A stretch of DNA of 64,000 nucleotides from M3007 sp964484205. GTDB taxonomy: Bacteria > Bacteroidota > Bacteroidia > Chitinophagales > Saprospiraceae. The translations under genes were made by a program, and so were the position numbers. Below the pieces are notes generated by a model. It ran no database searches and was not told where the DNA came from. It saw only the letters and a program-made list of their open reading frames with translations. Below are positions 35,131 to 43,359 of the stretch, piece after piece. The first letter of the stretch is position 1; each line of letters starts with the position of its first letter. Where the stretch lies: positions 124,001-188,000 of the forward strand of contig CAZAEZ010000003.1 in assembly GCA_964484205.1 (NCBI GenBank), read 5' to 3'.

Positions 35131-36472
35131 AACGCTAATGCTGGCGGTGCTCTTTGCTGTATTTTTGCTCCTGCAAGGCCGCCACCCGGCGGTGACCGAA
35201 AACGCTGCTTTCACGCAATTCATGCAGCAATTCGACCAGGGCTACGCAGCACTTGACGTTCCCGGCTACCGCTACGATTACCGGGAAGAATTGGCGGCCA
35301 TCCCCGACTCGGCGCATATCGGTTGGCAACTTGTTTTTTTTGAAAAAATGCAGCGTGGACTCCAGCGTTTCCAGCGGGATAAACTCGCCACAAATAACCG
35401 GCTGCAATACGACCACCTCGAATTTGAAATCAGGCTCAACCTGGAGCGGTTGGCCCTGGAAAAAGCCTGGCGGGAAGCACCGTCCGCCGCCGTACCCGCC
35501 GACGGCATGAGCAAACTCCCGAAAGGTTGGTACCAGTACCGCATCCACCGTTTTACCAGTGTTTACATCACGCCGGAAGCATTGTTTGACTTTGGCGAAA
35601 AGGAAGTGGCCAGCGTGAAAGGCGAAATCAGGCGAATCCAGGCGACGCTGGGTTTTGCCAACGACAGTGCCGGTTTTTACAAAAAACTCCGGTCGAACGA
35701 ATTCATCCTGACCGACAAGGCAGCAGTGCTGCGCCGCTACGAGGAAATCAAGTCGGTCGCCTACGCCAATTTCGGCAAGTGCTTCTCCGATACCGATGTG
35801 CCGGATATCGCTTTCATGGAATGGGAGGGCGCCGACCGTTTCACGCCACCCGGCAGGTACAACCCCGTTGACAACAACCCCTACGGCACGGCAGTCTTTC
35901 ATTTCAATTTCTACGGCAACCGCCACAATCGCCGGGTGATGGACTGGATGTTCATCCACGAAGCCGTGCCGGGGCACCACTACCAGTGGAGCATGCGAAA
36001 CCGTCTGCCGGAGCAGCCCGCTTTCAAACGGCATTTTTCCTACCCGGGCAATTTCGAAGGCTGGGCGGCTTATGTGGAATATTTGGGAAAAGACATCGGC
36101 CTGTACCGCGACGCCTATGCCGAACTGGGGAAATGGGAGTGGGACCTCGTGCGCTCCACCCGCATCCTCATCGACGTGGGCATCCACCACTACGGCTGGA
36201 CGAATGAACAGGCCATCGCATGCTGGAAAACGCACATCCCCGGGCAGGACGACATCGCCGGCCGGGAGGTCCTGCGCTGCACCAACTGGCCCGGTCAGGC
36301 ATTGAGCTACAAGGTCGGTGCCTGGAAAATCCAGCAGATGGCCGGGCAGCTGAAAAAGGAAAACCCAAAGACGTTTTCGCTGCCCGCTTTCCACCGGGCC
36401 TACCTGACAACGGGGCAGACGCCGCTGGAAGCAGTGGAGAAAAATATCGCCGACATATTCCGGCATTATTGA
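35081..36472 (+). CDS. DUF885 metallopeptidase-like protein
   Basis: A 463-residue protein with the DUF885 zinc motif HEAVPGHHYQ at about 293-302 and the downstream FEGWAAYVEYLG carrying the glutamate ligand. It is shorter than many DUF885 proteins (550-600 residues), mainly in the N-terminal half. The start is ambiguous: ATG 35081 gives a positive N-region and signal anchor (KTLMLAVLFAVFLLLQG) but overlaps the preceding gene by 50 bp; ATG 35138 would avoid the overlap. It is probably an exported peptidase in the same transcript as the DJ-1-like gene. Confidence 0.85.
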   Translation: MKKMTTISYRSVYRNSKTLMLAVLFAVFLLLQGRHPAVTENAAFTQFMQQFDQGYAALDVPGYRYDYREELAAIPDSAHIGWQLVFFEKMQRGLQRFQRDKLATNNRLQYDHLEFEIRLNLERLALEKAWREAPSAAVPADGMSKLPKGWYQYRIHRFTSVYITPEALFDFGEKEVASVKGEIRRIQATLGFANDSAGFYKKLRSNEFILTDKAAVLRRYEEIKSVAYANFGKCFSDTDVPDIAFMEWEGADRFTPPGRYNPVDNNPYGTAVFHFNFYGNRHNRRVMDWMFIHEAVPGHHYQWSMRNRLPEQPAFKRHFSYPGNFEGWAAYVEYLGKDIGLYRDAYAELGKWEWDLVRSTRILIDVGIHHYGWTNEQAIACWKTHIPGQDDIAGREVLRCTNWPGQALSYKVGAWKIQQMAGQLKKENPKTFSLPAFHRAYLTTGQTPLEAVEKNIADIFRHY

Positions 36473-36591
36473 CCTGGAACAGGGTAAGCAGGTTACTAAA
36501 AAAGATTGTACCCGGCGGATAACGATCTGCGACCCGGGGCATGGGCATTTTCAAATTGGCCATACCTTGCGCCGAGCAGAAAAAAATTACG

Positions 36592-37827
36592 ATGTTAAAA
36601 CCGAAGCGTTTAAACCGGAGTGCCTGTTTCCTGGCATTGCTGTTTTTAATTTCGGGCTGCGCCCAAAACAGCAGCCCGGAGCAACCAGAAAACCTGCAAC
36701 AGCTGCCCTGGCCCCAAATCGAAGCCCGCGCCAAAGGCAGCACCGTGCACTTCACCATGTGGCAGGGCGACCCCTTGATCAACCGATACATGGCCGAATA
36801 CGTGGCGCCCGAGGTGAAAAAACGCTACGGGGTGACCGTCGAAATCGCTCCTGGCCAGGGCACCGAAATTGTCAAAACCCTGCTGGCCGAAAAGGAAGCC
36901 GGCAAGGCGCAAAGCAGCTTTGATATGTGCTGGATCAACGGCGAAACCTTTTTTCAACTCCGGCAGATCGAAGCCCTGTACGGGCCCTTCAGCCAGCAAC
37001 TACCAAACGCGCAATACATCGACTTCGACAATCCGTTCATCGGCTACGATTTTCAGCAAAAAGTAGATGGCTACGAATGCCCCTGGGGCAATGTGCAAAT
37101 GACGGTGATCTACGATTCGGTGCGCACCCCCGCCCCGCCCCGCACGCTCGAAGCCCTGGAGCGGTACGTGCGCGCGCATCCGGGCAAATTCACCATCCCG
37201 TACGAGTTTACCGGCATGACCCTCCTGAAGTCCTGGATGATCGCCCTGGCCGGCGATCCGGAGGCGCTCAACGGGCCGTTCGACGAAGAAAAATACGCGC
37301 AGCTGAGCGCCCGCCTCTGGGATTTTATCAACCGGAACAAGGCATATTTCTGGCGCAAAGGCAAAACCTTCCCCGAAAGTCTGGCCGCCACCCACCAGAT
37401 GTTTGCCAACGGCGAGCTGGATTTTACCATGAGCAACAACGACAGCGAGGTGGACAACAAAATTTTGCAAAATATTTTCCCGCCTACAGCCCGGGCCTAT
37501 GTGTTCGACTCGGGCACCATTCAGAATTCGCATTTTCTGGGCATTCCCGCCCGGGCGGCCAACAAAGCCGGGGCCCTGGTGGTCATCAATTTCATGATCT
37601 CCCCGGAAGCGCAACTGGAAAAAATGCAACCCGCTGTCTGGGGCGACGGCACCGTACTGGCCATGGAAAAACTGCCTGCCGACTGGCGCGCGCGTTTTGA
37701 AAACATCCCCGAACGCCGGCATGCGCCGCGCCGCGCGGATATTCAGGCTAAAGCCCTGCAGGAGCCGGCGGCGGAGTATATGGTGCGGTTGTATTCGGAT
37801 TTTCGGAAGATGGTGATTGAGGGGTAA
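36592..37827 (+). CDS. YnjB-like ABC transporter substrate-binding lipoprotein
   Basis: ATG 36592 gives a lipoprotein (FLALLFLISGCAQNS) of 411 residues. The YnjB/COG4134 pattern is clear: TVHFTMWQGDPLINRYMAEY, FDMCWINGETFF, LYGPFSQQLPNAQYIDF, ECPWGNVQMTVIYDS and AGALVVINFMISPEAQ. It delivers an unknown ligand to the YnjC/YnjD-like permeases and ATPase at 41.0-43.4 kb. Normally these genes are adjacent; here 3.2 kb of AT-rich sequence separates them. The stop codon lies inside the 11-bp target duplication of the second MITE. Confidence 0.88.
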   Translation: MLKPKRLNRSACFLALLFLISGCAQNSSPEQPENLQQLPWPQIEARAKGSTVHFTMWQGDPLINRYMAEYVAPEVKKRYGVTVEIAPGQGTEIVKTLLAEKEAGKAQSSFDMCWINGETFFQLRQIEALYGPFSQQLPNAQYIDFDNPFIGYDFQQKVDGYECPWGNVQMTVIYDSVRTPAPPRTLEALERYVRAHPGKFTIPYEFTGMTLLKSWMIALAGDPEALNGPFDEEKYAQLSARLWDFINRNKAYFWRKGKTFPESLAATHQMFANGELDFTMSNNDSEVDNKILQNIFPPTARAYVFDSGTIQNSHFLGIPARAANKAGALVVINFMISPEAQLEKMQPAVWGDGTVLAMEKLPADWRARFENIPERRHAPRRADIQAKALQEPAAEYMVRLYSDFRKMVIEG

Positions 37828-37831
37828 GGGG

Positions 37832-38060
37832 CATAGCCATCAACTTAAGGCGACCAGGTTTGAAATTCAATTGATTACATGATTGAAGATTACATGATTA
37901 CATTATTGAAGAAGTGGTTCATTATTCTGACAAGGTGGAAATATTGGATGCTTTATTAAAAATGTTGTGCACACTACGGGTACTTCTTCAATCATGTATT
38001 CATGTAATCAATTAACCGTCAATCTATTACTACTCATAATTCCTTAAGTTGATGGCTATG
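37832..38060. mobile_element. 229-bp MITE, copy 2, with 11-bp target duplication
   Basis: The same 19-bp perfect terminal repeats as copy 1 (19510-19738). The flanks are GGGGTAAGGGG (37821-37831) and GGGGTAGGGGG (38061-38071), an 11-bp duplication with one later mismatch. Both copies chose a G-rich GGGGNNNGGGG-like target. The insertion is at the stop codon of the ynjB-like gene without changing the protein. No ORF inside. Confidence 0.9.
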
Positions 38061-38071
38061 GGGGTAGGGGG

Positions 38072-38546
38072 AATTTATCGAACGGTGCAGACCTTTTTCA
38101 TTTTGAGGCAATTTGCAATTGACCTGAACATCTACTCAAAAAAATGCTCCTGAAGGGCCCAAAAACAATACCGGCAATCGTTGCCAGTGGCCCCCGAATA
38201 TGAAATTTTTTGGAAGATAAACTCAGCCTGATTGGCTAATGTCCGGCTCGGGCCTCGTCATTTTTTTGTCTGCAAAAAGCTGCGGCAAAACCAGCTGTTA
38301 CGCAAAACTGTTTAACCATCGATATGCATATCGGGATATTCTTAAACACTAAAGTGGGTCATTTTGACCTGTACAGTACTCGGGCGGTTTAGAATGCCGG
38401 GTATTCGGGACAGTACGAAACCGGGGCGTTGACCAGGATAGGTATGCACAAGAGAGTTCCTGAACCCGATGCCATAAACTGCTAAAAAAACGGACAAGCC
38501 GAACACCGCACTACAAAGTAGGCATTACAAAATAAATATTACGCAA
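38072..38546. other. AT-rich intergenic region, no gene recognised
   Basis: Between the MITE and the carbonic anhydrase gene there is no convincing frame on either strand and no clear repeat. The sequence may be degraded remains of transferred DNA; it begins the AT-rich insert that splits the ynj-like genes. Confidence 0.5.
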
Positions 38547-39302
38547 ATGAACAGCTTGAATTCTGTGTTTGCATTTGCAGTCGTTTTAACATTGACTGCC
38601 TGCAACAGCCGGCCTGATAACGATACAAAAACTCCGGAAAATACCCGGGAAACCACGCAACAGTTCACGCCTCTTGTTCAGGAAGTGCTGACCAAAGCGC
38701 AGCGGGATGCGTTAACACCCGATGAAATATTAGCAACGTTTAAAGAAGGCAATGAGCGGTTTGTAAAAAATGACCTGACGGCAAGGGACCATTCGGCCCA
38801 GGTAAGAAAAAGTGCAAATGGTCAATTCCCCAAAGCGGCAGTTATCTCCTGTCTCGACAGCAGGGTGCCTGTCGAAGATGTATTTGACAGAGGCATAGGC
38901 GATATTTTTGTTGGGCGCGTTGCCGGAAACTTTGTGAATGAGGATCTTTTGGGAAGCCTTGAATTTGCTTGTAAAGTAGCGGGTTCCAAATTGATTGTGG
39001 TTATGGGGCACGAGCATTGCGGGGCGATAAAGGCAACCATTGACGATGTCAAATTGGGTAACATCACGGCGATGCTTTCCAAAATCCGGCCGGCTGTAGA
39101 AAAGGTTGACTATGCCGGTGACAGAACGTCTGAAAATCCGGAATTTGTTCATATGGTTTGCGAAAGCAACGTTGTGCACACGATTGAACAAATCAGGATA
39201 AACAGTCCGATATTAAAAGAAATGGAAGATAACGGTGAGATCAAAATAGTTGGTGCGACCTACGATATGGACACGGGAATAGCGACCTTCCTGAAAGAAT
39301 AA
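38547..39302 (+). CDS. beta-carbonic anhydrase, predicted lipoprotein
   Basis: A 251-residue protein with a lipobox (VVLTLTAC, Cys19) and a beta-class carbonic anhydrase domain. The zinc and catalytic residues are Cys102, Asp104 and Arg106 in SCLDSRVP, and His155 and Cys158 in GHEHCGA. It interconverts CO2 and bicarbonate, here apparently in the periplasm. Codon use is clearly more AT-rich than in the flanking ynj-like genes, supporting acquisition from elsewhere. Confidence 0.92.
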   Translation: MNSLNSVFAFAVVLTLTACNSRPDNDTKTPENTRETTQQFTPLVQEVLTKAQRDALTPDEILATFKEGNERFVKNDLTARDHSAQVRKSANGQFPKAAVISCLDSRVPVEDVFDRGIGDIFVGRVAGNFVNEDLLGSLEFACKVAGSKLIVVMGHEHCGAIKATIDDVKLGNITAMLSKIRPAVEKVDYAGDRTSENPEFVHMVCESNVVHTIEQIRINSPILKEMEDNGEIKIVGATYDMDTGIATFLKE

Positions 39303-39314
39303 CGGTGTGCTGAT

Positions 39315-39347
39315 AGCGAGGGGGTGACTGGTTGTCCCCCCCTCGCT
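39315..39347 (+). terminator. hairpin after the carbonic anhydrase gene
   Basis: A stem of AGCGAGGGGG and CCCCCTCGCT, 10 bp, with a 13-nt loop lies 13 bp after the stop codon. There is no T-run, so termination efficiency is uncertain. Confidence 0.55.
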
Positions 39348-39379
39348 TGGCGATCAATATATCTGTAAAAAATAGAAAA

Positions 39380-39868
39380 ATGGATATAAAAATAATAGAA
39401 ACGGTTACCGTTGTTGCGGCCTATCTCCTGATACGTATTGTTTCAGGCAAAGCAATAGATAAAACCGTAGAGAATAGTTTAATGCAGAAAACAAGAGGAA
39501 AGGTAATTAAAAAAGGCGTTAATATTATTTTGCTGTCAATTACAACAGCCTTTTTGTTTTTTGTTTGGGGGGTCAAACAATCCGAATTGGTTATTTTTTT
39601 TAGTTCTTTTCTTGCCGTTTTAGGAATAGCTTTGTTTGCGCAATGGTCAATTTTATCGAATATCACCTCTGGAATAATTATATTTTTTAGCCATCCTGTC
39701 AAATTAGATGACACAATCACCATCATAGACAAAGATTACCATGTCGAAGGAAGAGTTAGCGACATCGGTCTTTTCTTTGTGATCATCAAGACAAAAGACG
39801 GCGAAAGAGTAACCGTGCCAAGTAATGTCTTCGTTCAAAAAATGATAAAACACAACATCAATACTTAG
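39380..39868 (+). CDS. short MscS-like small-conductance channel protein
   Basis: ATG 39380 gives 162 residues with three membrane segments and the MscS pore/beta-domain junction: ALFAQWSILSNITSGIIIFF, then HPVKLDDTITIIDKDYHVEG and TVPSNVFVQKMI. The C-terminal alpha/beta domain of full MscS is missing; such mini-MscS proteins exist, so this need not be a truncation. AT-rich like its neighbours and on the same strand as the carbonic anhydrase gene. Confidence 0.8.
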   Translation: MDIKIIETVTVVAAYLLIRIVSGKAIDKTVENSLMQKTRGKVIKKGVNIILLSITTAFLFFVWGVKQSELVIFFSSFLAVLGIALFAQWSILSNITSGIIIFFSHPVKLDDTITIIDKDYHVEGRVSDIGLFFVIIKTKDGERVTVPSNVFVQKMIKHNINT

Positions 39869-40011
39869 AGCGAAAAGCACAATTGTGAAATATGCCAACC
39901 AGAAATAATCTTGTGAAAAGCATATAGTGCAAATTGCTGATTCTCTGTTGTTTTTTTCGAAAGCCTTGCATTATTGCGTATTTTGGGCAATCTTCATAAT
40001 TAGCTAAACCT

Positions 40012-40554
40012 ATGCTAAGTAAAACTGTAATTTCAGCTTCAATCCTTGTGTTGATTTTGGGATGCTCAAAAGAGGAACCCGTTGGAGGGCATCCAATGCA
40101 ATGGTTATATGGTATTTCGAAAGAGCAGAAAAACCTGCATGATGAATTCAAATCGATAATTGATGATACCGGGCTATATGGGATGCTGGATAGTTTTCTT
40201 GTCGATACAATTTATTGCTACGAAACACCCTCTGGCAGTTGTCCGGAATTCACTATAGACTATTTTGGAAATAGTTTGACCGTTAATTCCGGGGATTTAT
40301 TTGAATTAAAGGAGGGGCGAATCAGGGTTGTGGATAAGCCCTTTGCCGGACAAAACTATCAGGACTTTGGGCTGAATCACGGTGCGCCGAAAGATTTTAA
40401 ATACATAGAGTTCGGAATTATGAAAGACGGCGTTATGAAAACTTGTTGCGGTTATTCAACTGTAGTTAGCCTTGACCTTGATCAAAAAATAATTGAGTTT
40501 ACTTTTCCTTATCCTCATTTTCAGTATATCATTCGATTAAAGGGGATAGATTGA
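40012..40554 (+). CDS. hypothetical lipoprotein
   Basis: A 180-residue protein with a lipoprotein signal (SASILVLILGCSKEE). The rest is mixed beta-rich sequence with a CCGYS motif and several conserved-looking aromatic residues. I recognise no family. It is in the AT-rich insert and on the same strand as its neighbours. Confidence 0.6.
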   Translation: MLSKTVISASILVLILGCSKEEPVGGHPMQWLYGISKEQKNLHDEFKSIIDDTGLYGMLDSFLVDTIYCYETPSGSCPEFTIDYFGNSLTVNSGDLFELKEGRIRVVDKPFAGQNYQDFGLNHGAPKDFKYIEFGIMKDGVMKTCCGYSTVVSLDLDQKIIEFTFPYPHFQYIIRLKGID

Positions 40555-40675
40555 AGATAGAAGTGCTATCAACATCCGCCACCTGCCATGTTCCAAAGTG
40601 ATTAACCGGGCTGCCCATGCTACATCCTTATAAACACGATGAAAAAAACTGAACCAAACTTTACAGATTTAGAGC

Positions 40676-41080
40676 ATGTTGGTTGAAAAACAACTAGGCG
40701 CCGACTTACAAACGTATAAGGTCCAAAAAGAGAAACTCAAATTTGATTGGTCAGAAAGTTGCGTAGAAGGGCACCAGCTTTTTTATTTGGATGGAAGCCT
40801 TGAGAATTTTTCGGGTATTGCAGTATTTGACGAGATGGACAGTTTGGTTGCCGAAGGCTGGATGGGGTTTGTGCACAGCGGCGAATTCGTTTTAACTTTT
40901 TGGGAATTCCTTACGACCTGGGAAGATGGCAAGGAAGTACTGCACAAAAAGGAGGCTGGAATCCCGGATCATATTTGGCGTCAAATTCCGGACAGCGTAA
41001 AGCCGTTATGGGTAAATCTGAGAATGAAAGTCAAACCTCCGCCATGCGCAACCTCTTCCCCACCGCATTCCTCCTCCTGA
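40676..41080 (+). CDS. hypothetical protein, possibly truncated or frameshifted
   Basis: This 134-codon frame encodes a soluble acidic protein (SLENFSGIAVFDEMDSLVAE) up to about residue 118. It then runs into the start region of the permease gene, where the translation (PPPCATSSPPHSSS) looks like out-of-frame read-through. An ATG at 40639 in a different frame encodes MKKTEPNFTDLEH and stops just after, so the true N-terminus may have been lost by a one-base shift. It marks the right edge of the AT-rich insert. Confidence 0.45.
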   Translation: MLVEKQLGADLQTYKVQKEKLKFDWSESCVEGHQLFYLDGSLENFSGIAVFDEMDSLVAEGWMGFVHSGEFVLTFWEFLTTWEDGKEVLHKKEAGIPDHIWRQIPDSVKPLWVNLRMKVKPPPCATSSPPHSSS

Positions 41081-41886
41081 CCCTCCTCCCCCTGGCCGCA
41101 GGCCTCAGCTACGCCCTCGCCTACAGTCTGGGCCTGACCGGCGCCCTGCAAACGGGGTTTACGACACAGCACTGGCTGGGCGTGGTGGGCAGCCCGGCAG
41201 TCTGGCTGGCACTCGGGCAGAGCCTGCTGGTGGCGGCGGTGGTGGTGGCGCTATCGGCGGGGCTGGCCCTGGCGGTGGTGCTGGTTTTTCACCGGCAGTT
41301 GGGCAGGCACCCCCTGCGCTTCGGTGTCTACTGGCCGCTTGCCGTGCCGCCGATTGTGGCGGCGTTCTGGGGTTTTCAACTGCTGGGCAATTCCGGCCTG
41401 CTGGCACGGCTGGCAGCTGCAACGGGGCTTATCGCGGGACCGCAGGATTTTGCACCGCTGATCAACGACCCCTGGCAACTTGGGATCATTGCCGTGCTGA
41501 CCCTGGCCACATTTCCCTTTTTCACCGTCGTGCTCTTTCAGTTTTACCGCTCCGAACAACTGCCCCGCCTGCTGGAACTCGCCCGCAGCCTGGGCGCCTC
41601 GGAGCGGCAATGCACCTGGCGGGTGGCCGTGCCTGTGCTGTTGCAAAAACTGCGGCCCCTGCTGGTGTTGTACGGCGTTTTTCTGTTCGGCGCTTACGAA
41701 GTGCCGCTGCTGCTGGGCAGCCAGTCGGCGCGCATGATCTCGATACTGATCGCACAGAAATTCCGGCGTTTTGATCTGCTCGAACTGCCGCAGGCCTACG
41801 CCATTACGGTGCTGTACGCCGCTGTGGTGCTGGCGGTTTTGATCGCATTCCGGCCCGGCCGGCAAACAAGCGGGAGACTGTCATGA
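41044..41886 (+). CDS. YnjC-like ABC permease, first half
   Basis: ATG 41044 gives a 280-residue permease starting MRNLFPTAFLLLTLLPL; longer frames run into the preceding ORF. About six membrane helices are visible, with a binding-protein-dependent transport loop (EAA-like) around LLELARSLGASERQCTWRVA. Together with the next gene it corresponds to the two permease halves of YnjC (COG4135). It overlaps the next gene by the ATGA motif. Confidence 0.88.
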   Translation: MRNLFPTAFLLLTLLPLAAGLSYALAYSLGLTGALQTGFTTQHWLGVVGSPAVWLALGQSLLVAAVVVALSAGLALAVVLVFHRQLGRHPLRFGVYWPLAVPPIVAAFWGFQLLGNSGLLARLAAATGLIAGPQDFAPLINDPWQLGIIAVLTLATFPFFTVVLFQFYRSEQLPRLLELARSLGASERQCTWRVAVPVLLQKLRPLLVLYGVFLFGAYEVPLLLGSQSARMISILIAQKFRRFDLLELPQAYAITVLYAAVVLAVLIAFRPGRQTSGRLS

Positions 41887-42656
41887 AAAAAACTGCATTC
41901 ACCGGATTGATCCTGCTGCTGGTGCTGCCCTTTACGTATCTGCCCCTGCTTTCCCTGGCCACGCAATGGCGCTTCCCCCGCCTTTTGCCCGAAGGGCTCA
42001 GCCTAGAACACTGGCAACTGGCCTGGCGCATCGGCGGCATGGCCGATAGTTTGGCCTTATCGGTAGTGTGTGCAGCATTGGTAGCCCTCAGCAGCACCGC
42101 GCTGGGCTTCCGCATTGCCCACGCAATCGCCGGTCACCGCCGCCGCCGCTTGTTGTTGGCCGTTGCCTATTTGCCCTATGCGTTTTCGCCGGTGATTTAC
42201 GCGTTTTGTCTCCAGTTTTTCTTTTTAAAAACAAACCTCGCGGGCACAATGACCGGGGTGCTGCTGGGGCAGTTTTTGCTCGTTTTCCCCTTCAGCGTGA
42301 TCTTATTTGTCAACCACTGGACGCCCCGCCTGCAGCGCATGGAAGCGCTGGTGTACACCCTGGGCGGCTCCACCGGGGCGGCCTGGCGGCGGGTGCTGCT
42401 GCCGGTGTCGCGTCCGGCGCTACTCAACGGGCTGTTCCAAACCTTCCTGCTCGCCTGGTTTGAGTATGGCCTGACCACCGTGATCGGGCAGGGCCGTGTG
42501 CCCACTTTGCCGGTGCGCGTATACCAGTATGTCGGCGAGGCAAATCCGTATTTTGCGGCGCTGGGCAGCACGCTGCTGATCTGGCCGCCGCTCTTGCTGC
42601 TCTGGCTCAACTATCGTTTTCAAAACCGAACCCACGACAATGCTGCTGACCGTTGA
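41883..42656 (+). CDS. YnjC-like ABC permease, second half
   Basis: A 257-residue permease with about six membrane helices and the EAA-type loop ALVYTLGGSTGAAWRRVLLP. It starts within the stop of the preceding permease gene and overlaps the ATPase gene by 17 bp, so the three are translationally coupled. The import channel would be the heterodimer of the two permeases. Confidence 0.9.
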   Translation: MKKTAFTGLILLLVLPFTYLPLLSLATQWRFPRLLPEGLSLEHWQLAWRIGGMADSLALSVVCAALVALSSTALGFRIAHAIAGHRRRRLLLAVAYLPYAFSPVIYAFCLQFFFLKTNLAGTMTGVLLGQFLLVFPFSVILFVNHWTPRLQRMEALVYTLGGSTGAAWRRVLLPVSRPALLNGLFQTFLLAWFEYGLTTVIGQGRVPTLPVRVYQYVGEANPYFAALGSTLLIWPPLLLLWLNYRFQNRTHDNAADR

Positions 42657-43359
42657 AAATTTGCAGGTGCGTTTTGGCGCGGAGGACGTGCTCCGGGACC
42701 TGAACTTCGGCCTTCAGGCGCGGGAAACGCTCGCCATCCTGGGCCGTTCGGGTTGCGGAAAAACTACGCTGCTCAAATGCCTGGCGGGTTTGCAGGCGCC
42801 CGACGCGGGGGATATTTTGTTGTCCGGAAAATCTATTTTGAAACAAAAACCGCAACAGCGCGGCATGGTGTACCTGTACCAGGAAGCGCTGCTGTTTCCG
42901 CACCTGAATGTGTTTGAAAACGTAGCGTTCGGCTTGCGGCTGCGCCGCGAAACCGAGGCAAGCGTCCGGGAGCAGACAAGCCGGCTGCTCGAAAATCTGG
43001 ACCTTGCCACGCAGGCCGGAAAAATGCCGGAACAGCTGTCGGGTGGCCAAAAACAACGCGTCGCATTTGGCCGGGCGCTGATCATCAACCCGCGCATTTT
43101 GCTGCTCGATGAACCCTTCGGCAATCTCGACGTTGAAACCCGGGCCAACATGCAGGCACTCTTCCGCCGCGTGGCTGCAGAATACCACATCGCCGCGGTG
43201 TTTGTGACCCACGACCTCAAAGAGGCCGTACGCATGGGCGACCGGCTGGCGTACATGGAAAACGGCCGCCTCGACTTGTTTGACAATCTCGGCGCTTTTG
43301 TGGCCGATCCCCGAACCGGCATGAAACAGGAAATTGATTTTTGGAAAAAATTGCGCTGA
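42640..43359 (+). CDS. YnjD-like ABC transporter ATP-binding protein
   Basis: A 239-residue ATPase with Walker A LGRSGCGKTT (34-43), Q-loop YLYQEALLFPHLNVFENVAF, signature LSGGQKQRVAFGRAL, Walker B ILLLDEPFGNLD and H-loop FVTHDLKEAV. It powers the two YnjC-like permeases. Its TGA is directly followed by the ATG of the radical SAM gene with no spacer. Confidence 0.92.
   Translation: MLLTVENLQVRFGAEDVLRDLNFGLQARETLAILGRSGCGKTTLLKCLAGLQAPDAGDILLSGKSILKQKPQQRGMVYLYQEALLFPHLNVFENVAFGLRLRRETEASVREQTSRLLENLDLATQAGKMPEQLSGGQKQRVAFGRALIINPRILLLDEPFGNLDVETRANMQALFRRVAAEYHIAAVFVTHDLKEAVRMGDRLAYMENGRLDLFDNLGAFVADPRTGMKQEIDFWKKLR

Noticed and set aside
35135..36466. 443-codon minus-strand frame
   Set aside because: Antisense of the DUF885 peptidase, whose zinc motif is unambiguous.
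40900..41043. N-terminal extension of the first YnjC-like permease
   Set aside because: The extra 48 residues overlap another ORF and lack any membrane or family sequence; ATG 41044 directly precedes the first helix.
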